From assembly GCA_030744725.1 (NCBI GenBank), contig JASLPZ010000164.1:1-15052 (forward strand): 15,052 nucleotides of DNA, written 5' to 3'. The translations under genes and the position numbers were made by a program. The notes beneath the pieces were generated by a model, which saw nothing but the letters and a program-made list of their open reading frames with translations, was not told where the DNA came from and ran no database searches. Origin of the DNA: ARS98 sp030744725 (GTDB lineage Bacteria; Planctomycetota; Planctomycetia; Pirellulales; Pirellulaceae). Below are positions 1-6,060 of this stretch, one piece after another. The stretch's first letter is position 1; each line of letters begins with the position of its first letter.

Positions 1-297
1 CGTGCCGTAGTGCAACACGCGTTGGTTGCCCATGATTACAGCGGTCGTATCTCGCGACGATCTGTGCTTTGGACCCTTCTCGCAAATCAGTTGACTCTGT
101 TCTGGAATGCAGCCCTTGATAGAACAAGGTTCAAGTTCTCCAACCCTGATCTGATTCAAGACGAGTTGTCGAGCTTGACGCAGCTTGAGTCGCAGACACG
201 ACTCAAGCGACTCTTGCAGGTGATCGTCGGCGGCCTATCCATCAGAATTCCCAAGGAACTAAAGACTACGTCCGACTGGCTTCACCAGCGAGAATAA
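1..297 (+). CDS. C-terminal part of an unrecognised protein (5' end possibly outside window)
   Basis: Frame 1 is open from the first base of the window to a TAA at 295-297, so this is probably the end of a longer gene. A GTG at 10 could also start a 95-residue protein. The visible residues are mixed hydrophobic and basic with no signal peptide. They contain a segment rich in Leu, Gln and Arg (around LTQLESQTRLKRLL) that would form an amphipathic helix. I recognise no family or catalytic motif. The gene converges on the minus-strand gene ending at 325, with only 27 bases between the two stops and no obvious terminator there. Coding status is moderately supported by the open frame and protein-like composition only. 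Confidence 0.45.
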   Translation, partial: RAVVQHALVAHDYSGRISRRSVLWTLLANQLTLFWNAALDRTRFKFSNPDLIQDELSSLTQLESQTRLKRLLQVIVGGLSIRIPKELKTTSDWLHQRE

Positions 298-324
298 CAC
301 GAAACACAGCGATGCCGTTCTCCG

Positions 325-1089
325 TTACGAATCTGCTACTTCATGATCGTTCGGACACTTCCCCCCCTTATCATAGGGCAGCCCATCTTCCGGACAGACC
401 TTGCCGTAGGCGATTAGCAGCCTCGCGAGGTCAAGCACATTCATCACTAGATAGTTGCATTGGGCATCTTTGGCCGTCTGTAGGAAATCTCGCTGCGCGT
501 CGTCTTGTATGCTTCCAACCGCAGCAAAAACCATCAACTGTAGTCCCTCAATCGTGCGGAGCTTCGCGAACTGGTGTGTTACATCCTTACTTCTGACCTT
601 TCCGAAGCTTCGTCCCTTCAATACGAAACCTGCAACACATCTCTGTCCGGCTACGTGGATTTGCGTCGTCAGAATGTCTGCAATCTCTGTCGGTCCATGC
701 GGGGTCTCTGTAGGGTCGGCGATTATCTCTCGGATCAACACCTCAAGTTCTCTGACCTCATGCAGGCCGGCGATTCCGCGGAGCACTTCTTCCGTGATAT
801 CTCTAGGACTGATATCGGCGATACGTGCAAACTGATCTACTTCGTCGATGTCGATCAGGCGACTTGTTGCAGTTGCGTCTACCTCAAACGACGACGTGCC
901 GCCGCGTTTCAACGCTTCAATGTCGGAGATGGCCTTCCCCCCGACTACTCTCCGAGCCGCGGCGAGGCACGCCTGTCCAAGCGAAGGTGATAGCGAAACA
1001 AAAACGAAAAGTAGCCAGGCACGACCGCAGGTTGGTCGGGGGACACAACTGCTCAAGGGTGTTCCAGTCTTGCGTCTCTCCTCCCTCAA
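325..1089 (-). CDS. Hypothetical protein, possibly nuclease-fold, with signal-like N-terminus
   Basis: This 254-residue frame starts at a TTG (1089); a second in-frame TTG lies at 1056. Residues about 55-245 look like a genuine globular protein. An acidic helical segment (DIDEVDQFARIADI, HEVRELEVLIREII) is followed by an alpha/beta core with a strand ending in FVLKG, then KLRTIEGLQLMVFAAVG, DAQRDFLQTA and NYLVMNVLDLARLL. The strand-K-helix-strand order recalls Mrr-like or PD-(D/E)xK nuclease folds, but the acidic residue normally two before the lysine is absent, so the function is a guess. The C-terminus has spaced Cys and His (CPEDG...KCPNDH) that might bind zinc. Residues 24-45 form a hydrophobic stretch ending LGQA-C, like a signal peptide, which would be odd for a nuclease. 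The first ~50 residues may be mis-started or degenerate. Confidence 0.55.
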   Translation of the reverse strand: MREERRKTGTPLSSCVPRPTCGRAWLLFVFVSLSPSLGQACLAAARRVVGGKAISDIEALKRGGTSSFEVDATATSRLIDIDEVDQFARIADISPRDITEEVLRGIAGLHEVRELEVLIREIIADPTETPHGPTEIADILTTQIHVAGQRCVAGFVLKGRSFGKVRSKDVTHQFAKLRTIEGLQLMVFAAVGSIQDDAQRDFLQTAKDAQCNYLVMNVLDLARLLIAYGKVCPEDGLPYDKGGKCPNDHEVADS

Positions 1090-1475
1090 ACCTTTGACTG
1101 AGGCGAAAGCGATTCCAAGAAACTTCTATTAAAGACTTTTGGGCGCGCAAGATTCTCGCTTTCGAAGACTACTAGTTGGCAATGGCCAACACAGTTGCAT
1201 GGTGGTTGTGGGTCGTCGGGTTTTCACCGTGAAAGAAATTCCCTGAAAAGTTCCAAGAAAAGTGCGCGACGCGTGACGTTTCCCGCACTACCAATCTCAG
1301 TCGCGATCAGAACATCAATCAACAACGCACTCTCGCTTCCACCGTGTCATCGCGGCGGAGGAGTCGAGAGAGATATCTTTCTATCACTTTAGCAGTGTTC
1401 GATCTTTTATTGTCGTCTTTCGCTCCGCGAAAGCACGTTCCTTTCGCGGAGCGAAAGGCGACTATCGAACAGTAA
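1090..1475. other. Palindrome-rich non-coding region
   Basis: No convincing gene is seen in these 386 bases. They hold several short perfect inverted repeats: GTTGGC/GCCAAC with a 4-nt loop (1175-1190), TTTCAC-C-GTGAAA (1222-1234), and AGTGCG/CGCACT spanning 1261-1289. The dispersed hairpin repeat at 1389-1473 follows. Open frames here are short and show no family features. The segment next to 1090 would also carry the promoter of the minus-strand gene 325-1089, but no hexamers stand out. Confidence 0.6.
1389..1467 (+). repeat. 79-bp dispersed hairpin repeat, copy 1
   Basis: The same 79 bases recur at 14972-15050 in the same orientation with two substitutions (77/79). The core is an inverted repeat: left arm 1412-1433 and right arm 1441-1462, 22 nt each, around a 7-nt loop CACGTTC. 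The only non-Watson-Crick position in the arms is a T opposite G, which still pairs as G-U in a plus-strand transcript. A weaker outer pair (AGTGTTCGAT 1394-1403 with ATCGAACAGT 1464-1473, 9/10) extends the symmetry, so the real element may run to about 1473. It is probably a REP-like intergenic element of this genome; that class assignment is inference. Confidence 0.88.
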
Positions 1476-1745
1476 TTCCTCCAACGATCTTTAGAGGGTT
1501 TTCGGATCAGCGGTATCAACTCTGGCAACGACACCGTTTACGCCGGCCGCGGTCGCGACGCGGTCTCTGCCGGCGCCGGCGACGACTTCGCCCACGGCGG
1601 ACGCGGCGACAATCTGCTCGTTGGCGGAACGGGCGCCGATACGCTGATCGGTGGCGCTGGCAACGATCTGATGGTCGGACGTGCAGGTGACGATCTGATG
1701 TTCGGCGGCGACGGAGACGATCTGATCAAGCTACCTCCTTGCTAA
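1476..1745 (+). pseudogene. Orphan RTX (haemolysin-type calcium-binding) repeat fragment
   Basis: The frame is open from 1476 to a TAA at 1743-1745 but has no ATG, GTG or TTG before or within the first repeats, and a TAA at 1473-1475 closes it upstream. From about 1524 it encodes eight consecutive nonapeptides of the GGxGxDxhx type, for example SGNDTVYAG, AGDDFAHGG, TGADTLIGG, AGNDLMVGR, AGDDLMFGG and DGDDLIK. Such arrays fold into calcium-binding parallel beta rolls and sit at the C-terminus of type I-secreted proteins. All upstream parts of the protein are missing and the frame begins at the edge of the hairpin repeat ending near 1473. It is therefore best read as the 3' remnant of an RTX gene cut by deletion or by the repeat. 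It ends 28 bases from the stop of the converging gene at 1774. The repeats are intact, suggesting recent loss. Confidence 0.8.
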
Positions 1746-1773
1746 CAGATCGATAGAGGACGGAATGTGTCAT

Positions 1774-3993
1774 CTACTTTTGCACCGGAGGCGGCTCGCT
1801 GAGCTGGTCGAGCATGATCTGCAAGTCGTTTGTCGGGAGTTGACAGATCCGATTCCGACATACGTACGCCGTCGCCTTGCCGCCGATTTGGGCGTAAGGC
1901 TTCGTAAAAGGTGCGACTTTGGACAACCGTTTCGTGTGAGTTGGATTCTCGGTGTCTTTGACCAGAATCGTGACAGTCTGCTTGGATACATTTTCTTCGA
2001 GATTCGTGAGCATCTGCCGCGTGTCCGCGGCTGCGGGGTCGCCGACAATGACCACCTCCACACCGGGTCTTCGCCGGTATTCGAGGGCGACGGCGAACTG
2101 CGTACTGCGGGCGGGAATGTTAATCAAGCCGATCGAGAGAATCCGTTCCAGTCGTGCCGCCCGGCGTTCGTATTTCGGTTCGCCTGACAGCCGCGCCAGC
2201 TCCGACAAAACGAGTGTGGCCACCGAATTGCCCGAGGGCACTGCCATGTCGCCAAATTTCTTGGGGCGAATCGGCAACCGCTCCGCATCTTTGGCCGTGA
2301 AAAAGTAGCCACCTTCCGCCTCGTCGACGAATAGCTCGTGCATCGCGTCGATCAACTGCCGTGAGGACTCCAGATACTTCGGATCGTAGGTCGCCTTGTA
2401 GAGTTCGATGGCGGCGAATGCAAGAAAGACATGGTCGTCCAGAAAGGCAGGAACTGCCGCGCTGCCCTCATACCAAACGTGAAGTAACCGACCACGCTGG
2501 TCACGCAGATGTGTGTCGATGAAATCAAATGCCCTGGCCGCTGTCCGAACATAGCGATCTTCATGGAAGATCCGCCCGCCCCGAGCCAATGACGCAATCA
2601 TCAACCCGTTCAGGTCGGTGAGGATCTTCTCGTCACGAAGCGGTCGCACGCGCCGCGAACGTTTTTCAAATAGTGCCAGGCGAGCAGCCTCGAACGGCCT
2701 CTGCAACTCGTCTGGAATCCGGTCAATCGCTTTCGTTCCGGAGTTCGTCCTTCGGTAGAGGATGTTTGTCGGCTGACGCTCGCCGCTGGGTCCATCGGTC
2801 CAATTCCCGTCCTCCTGAATGTCCTCGATCTGGCTGATCGCCGCAAACTGCTCATCCGTGAGTAAATCCCGCAGTTCGTCGGCCGTCCACAGGTAGAACT
2901 TGCCCTCTTCGCCCTCGCTGTCGGCGTCTTCGGCCGAGTAGAAGGCCCCCTGTGGTGACGTCAGGTCGCGGAGCACATACTCGAACAGTTCGTCGGTCAT
3001 GCGGCGATACTTCTCTTGCCCGCTGGCACGAAAACACTCGGCCGACGCCATGGCCAGCAGTGCCTGGTCGTACAGCATCTTCTCGAAATGGGGGACCTTC
3101 CAGATTCTGTCGGTGGCGTAACGATGGATGCCGTAGCCAACCTGGTCGTAGATCCCGCCGGCTCGAATCCGATCCAGTGTCAGCTTGACCGCGGCCAGGG
3201 CCTGACGGTTGCCTGTCCGTTGATGATAGCTGAGCAAATACAGGAGTTGATGCGGCCGAGGAAATTTCATCGAGGCCCCAAACCCACCGTAGGTCGGATC
3301 GTGCGACATCATCAGCCGCCCGAAGAGTTCGTCCAGCCGGGCGTCCTCAATTACCACGTCCATCGGTCGTGCCGGCGCGTTGAGCAGATCGATTCGCCGC
3401 TGAGCTCGCCGGACTCCCTCGTCCAACAAGTTGCTACCGTAGCGTACTTGCCGCACCAGAATCGGCAGCTGCTTCATCAACCCGAGGATCCTGTACTTGT
3501 CATGTTTAGGGATGTAGGTCCCGGCAAAGAAGGGCCGTCCGTCCGGAGTCATCACGACGGTCAGCGGCCAGCCGTTGCCGCTACCCAACCCTTGGGCGAT
3601 GTCCATGTAGACGTCGTCCACATCGGGCCGTTCTTCGCGGTCGACCTTGATGCAGACAAAATCCCGGTTGAGCAACTCGGCCACTTCCTCGTCTTCAAAG
3701 CACTCTCGCTCCATCACGTGGCACCAATGGCAAGTCGAGTAGCCAATCGAGAGGAAGATCAGCTTGTCTTCCTTCTTTGCCCGCTGCAGCGCCTCCTGTG
3801 ACCAGGGAACCCAGTCAACGGGGTTGTGGGCATGTTGCCGCAGGTAAGGGCTTTTTTCGTGGATCAGCGAGTTCGTATGCTTGGGGTCAACAGGCGTTTC
3901 AGGGCCGGATGCCGGCAGACTAGAGAACCGGCTCGAAAACAGCAGAGTAACGAGAACCAGGCAAACAAATTTTGGTCGACGCGAATACGACAT
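1774..3993 (-). CDS. Exported DUF255 thioredoxin-fold / six-hairpin protein (YyaL-like)
   Basis: The 739-residue product starts at ATG 3993. Residues 1-30 form a signal peptide (basic start, CLVLVTLLF core). The N-terminal DUF255 thioredoxin-like domain (about 42-205) carries the family signatures EKSPYLRQHAHNPVDW and STCHWCHVM, with the CxxC pair at C88 and C91, then KVDREERPDVDDVYM and NGWPLTVVMTPDG. The rest (about 215-735) matches the alpha/alpha six-hairpin barrel of this family, with VPHFEKMLYDQ near residue 300, AEDADSEGEEGK near 350, ILTDLNGLMIASLA, VPSGNSVA, and a C-terminal AYVCRNRICQLP. Relatives include bacterial YyaL and animal SPATA20; the biochemical role is unsettled. The length is normal for the family plus a leader. 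Bacterial members usually lack a signal peptide, so export is noteworthy. No Shine-Dalgarno is seen; a 15-bp tandem duplication lies just upstream. It follows the gene at 4143-5627 on the same strand after 149 bases. Confidence 0.93.
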   Translation of the reverse strand: MSYSRRPKFVCLVLVTLLFSSRFSSLPASGPETPVDPKHTNSLIHEKSPYLRQHAHNPVDWVPWSQEALQRAKKEDKLIFLSIGYSTCHWCHVMERECFEDEEVAELLNRDFVCIKVDREERPDVDDVYMDIAQGLGSGNGWPLTVVMTPDGRPFFAGTYIPKHDKYRILGLMKQLPILVRQVRYGSNLLDEGVRRAQRRIDLLNAPARPMDVVIEDARLDELFGRLMMSHDPTYGGFGASMKFPRPHQLLYLLSYHQRTGNRQALAAVKLTLDRIRAGGIYDQVGYGIHRYATDRIWKVPHFEKMLYDQALLAMASAECFRASGQEKYRRMTDELFEYVLRDLTSPQGAFYSAEDADSEGEEGKFYLWTADELRDLLTDEQFAAISQIEDIQEDGNWTDGPSGERQPTNILYRRTNSGTKAIDRIPDELQRPFEAARLALFEKRSRRVRPLRDEKILTDLNGLMIASLARGGRIFHEDRYVRTAARAFDFIDTHLRDQRGRLLHVWYEGSAAVPAFLDDHVFLAFAAIELYKATYDPKYLESSRQLIDAMHELFVDEAEGGYFFTAKDAERLPIRPKKFGDMAVPSGNSVATLVLSELARLSGEPKYERRAARLERILSIGLINIPARSTQFAVALEYRRRPGVEVVIVGDPAAADTRQMLTNLEENVSKQTVTILVKDTENPTHTKRLSKVAPFTKPYAQIGGKATAYVCRNRICQLPTNDLQIMLDQLSEPPPVQK

Positions 3994-4008
3994 TTGGAGC
4001 TTTCGGCA

Positions 4009-4038
4009 ACTGATAGGAATTTTACTGATAGGAATCTT
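4009..4038. repeat. Two tandem 15-bp units upstream of the DUF255 gene
   Basis: ACTGATAGGAATTTT-like units stand head to tail: 4009-4023 (ACTGATAGGAATTTT without its last T) and 4024-4038 (ACTGATAGGAATCTT), differing at one base. On the coding strand of the DUF255 gene they lie 16-45 bases before the ATG. They may be a double operator-like site or a slippage duplication. Confidence 0.6.
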
Positions 4039-4142
4039 GATCCCGTCCTACTAGGCGCACAGAACGCCGCAAGCGACAGCACACCTGATTCAACGTCATC
4101 ACATGGTCGTCACCTGCTGCGACGCACGCGCCGATTACGTCT

Positions 4143-5627
4143 TCACTCCCACAGCCTCTTTCGTTTCTCCGGTCGCTTCAGGCCCGCAGCAGTCGCCCGT
4201 TTGCGCAAGAGGCCTCCTCTCGGTACGTTTGCTTGATAGTAGATCGCCTGAACTACATTTTCATGGCGACTGAGCGCCTTGATTGACTCCGCCCATGCCG
4301 TCGTATGCTGCGTTCTTATCTCTGGGGCAAGATCCAGGCAGATTGCCAGATAGGCGGCCTGCGCGCGCATCTGGACAGAATTTTCATCCAAGATGGCGGC
4401 TGTGATTTTCGTCTTCAGCCGCTTCCGCATCTCGACCGTCTGCTGCTCGAGGTTGGGCAGCGGCAACACGTTCTTGGGCTCTTCGGTTCGAATTCTGTAG
4501 ACGGTCCTGCCATCGATACGCAAGCGCTGTCCCCCACCGTCGATAATGACCTTCTCCGCCAGGTCGATGAGCCGGTCGGCAAAACTCGTAATGGTCTCGT
4601 CGGCCGGCATCTCTTGCCGAGTGGTGTTCTTATAGCGATCGACGATTGGCCATCCCTGAGCCAGCATCGATCGGTAGCCAGTCATGACTCCCACGATGGT
4701 TCCCGCGGTGGCTGCAGAGTTGTCTGCGTCCCAACCGAAATTGAAAGCGGTCATCAGCGTTTTGGGCAGATCGCCATTGCCGTACACCAACGCGGCAATG
4801 GTGGAGGCGGTATTCAATTCATAACCGTTACGGTCCCGCATCCCGCCGTTGTGTCGACTGTATTTCTCCTTCACCAATCGCCGAGTGGTTCGCCAATCGT
4901 CTGGATATTTCTTTTGCCATTCTCGCACGTCCGCCACGATCGCCCGCAGTTCGCTCCGAGGGTCGGTCGCGTTGATACCCGCGTCGAGGATCGAATCGAC
5001 CGAGCGGGTGGTGAACGCCGTGGCGATCATCGCGGTAAAAAGTTGTGTCGTCTGGGCAGGTTCCAAGTCGATCGCCACGGTCGTATAGTTCAGACCGATC
5101 CGTCCTGCGGTTTGCGGCATGGCTGGCGCGATCAGCCCGAATGTTTCACAGAGGAACTGCCCCGAAATATTGAAATTGGCCCAGGGGTTCAGCGCGGATC
5201 GCCCAGTCAAGGGCGGTTCCAAGCCAAGGTCCATGAGCTGACGGGCATACTCGTTTGAACACCAGATTCGACGGTTGATCCGTGACTTCCACAGTTGGGC
5301 GATCCGCTGCGGAGGAAGGAGAATCGAGTTTGCCTGTTGCATCTCGACGATATAAACCCACTCGAGGTCCGTATCGTCGTCGGTGACGGCTCCCTCCGGC
5401 AAGCCCGGCGTGTATTGAACCACATCGCCTGGCTCTTGAATGTACTTCATCTCGTGTTTCAAGCCGTTGAGATTGCCCAGCATTTGCCCCAGCAACCCAC
5501 CGCGGATCTTGTCGCGCAATTGCTCGCCCGACAGTTCCACCGTCGGCGAAGCAGTTGGCTGAGCAGCGGAGGCCACGGAACTGCAGCTCACCATCAAACA
5601 AAGTAGAATAGAAGATGCCGTCTTCAT
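4143..5627 (-). CDS. Exported ADP-ribosylglycohydrolase-family protein
   Basis: The product belongs to the DraG-type ADP-ribosylglycohydrolase fold, all-helical enzymes that use Mg2+ to remove ADP-ribose from proteins or nucleotides. From the chosen ATG (5627) it has 494 residues. An ATG 13 codons upstream (5666) is possible, but 5627 puts a clean signal peptide first (MKTASSILLCLMVSCSSVASA). Family marks are the helix KIRGGLLGQMLGN (about residue 45), the metal-binding TDDDTDLEW (about 81-90), GMRDRNGYELNTASTIAALV, and the second metal motif FGWDADNSAATAGTIVG (about 296-312). The key acidic residues of both motifs are present, so an active centre is plausible. The N-terminal motif differs from the classical GxxxGDALG. 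The basic C-terminal ~110 residues lie outside the core. An extracytoplasmic member needs an unusual substrate, perhaps a nucleoside- or sugar-like compound rather than ADP-ribosylated proteins. It lies 149 bases upstream of the DUF255 gene on the same strand and may be co-transcribed with it. Confidence 0.9.
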   Translation of the reverse strand: MKTASSILLCLMVSCSSVASAAQPTASPTVELSGEQLRDKIRGGLLGQMLGNLNGLKHEMKYIQEPGDVVQYTPGLPEGAVTDDDTDLEWVYIVEMQQANSILLPPQRIAQLWKSRINRRIWCSNEYARQLMDLGLEPPLTGRSALNPWANFNISGQFLCETFGLIAPAMPQTAGRIGLNYTTVAIDLEPAQTTQLFTAMIATAFTTRSVDSILDAGINATDPRSELRAIVADVREWQKKYPDDWRTTRRLVKEKYSRHNGGMRDRNGYELNTASTIAALVYGNGDLPKTLMTAFNFGWDADNSAATAGTIVGVMTGYRSMLAQGWPIVDRYKNTTRQEMPADETITSFADRLIDLAEKVIIDGGGQRLRIDGRTVYRIRTEEPKNVLPLPNLEQQTVEMRKRLKTKITAAILDENSVQMRAQAAYLAICLDLAPEIRTQHTTAWAESIKALSRHENVVQAIYYQANVPRGGLLRKRATAAGLKRPEKRKRLWE

Positions 5628-6060
5628 TCGTTGACCATCCTCATGCTTCGGCATTTCGCTAATCATGCGTTGCTAGACGCCGCGTGCTTCCTTGGTTCCC
5701 ATTAGACCATCCATACCGTGCAGCGTCGCAGAATCTGACGCCGTTGCCAATCCTACGGGCCGCGTTTTGTCGCGGCGCTAAATGCAGATGCGCTCCACAC
5801 ATGATGGGCCGTGAAGTGTCCGAAACAGCGGCGTATTGGAAGCTGTAACCGTTTGTAAGCAAAACGATTAAAGCCCGATCGTGCTTCCGACCAGCGCTAG
5901 ACCGGGGCTCGTTAAGTCACTTGGTATCGATGTAGAAAGGTGACTTGACTGACACCCGCACCGCCACATTTAATAGACTCCATCGTAGGCAGACCGGTTC
6001 GGGTCAAGACCGACCGTCAGCACTTCTTTGCGGTAATACATCGTTCATCCCGAGTGAATT
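5628..6060. other. Divergent intergenic promoter region
   Basis: No supported gene lies between the two divergent starts. The region contains a GC-rich hairpin GCCGCG-TTTTGT-CGCGGC (5759-5776). An inverted repeat AAGTCAC/GTGACTT (5914-5920 and 5940-5946, loop 19) touches a candidate -35 box for the plus-strand gene. A 67-codon minus-strand frame at 5659-5862 has no protein-like features and is not called. Confidence 0.55.
5945..5974 (+). promoter_or_regulatory. Candidate sigma70-like promoter for the PVC dehydrogenase gene
   Basis: TTGACT at 5945-5950 is followed, after 18 bases, by TTTAAT at 5969-5974, about 86 bases before the ATG at 6061. Hexamers and spacing are plausible for a housekeeping promoter. 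The right arm of the inverted repeat 5914-5946 overlaps the first two bases of the -35 box, so a repressor or activator site there is possible. This is by eye only. Confidence 0.32.

Noticed and set aside
1319..1534. Minus-strand 71-codon frame ending with a helix (VIERYLSRLLRRDD) reminiscent of ECF sigma factors
   Set aside because: The similarity is only a few residues, and most of the frame is translation of the hairpin repeat at 1389-1467.
3016..3801. 261-codon plus-strand open frame
   Set aside because: It is antisense to the DUF255 gene, including its CHWC motif, and is a codon-bias shadow.
4305..5258. 317-codon plus-strand open frame
   Set aside because: It is antisense to the ADP-ribosylglycohydrolase-family gene, with a composition rich in Arg, His, Gly and Val and no motifs.
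5659..5862. 67-codon minus-strand frame upstream of the ADP-ribosylglycohydrolase gene
   Set aside because: There is no protein-like pattern, it contains the 5759-5776 hairpin, and it overlaps the upstream start candidate; it is more likely a promoter region.
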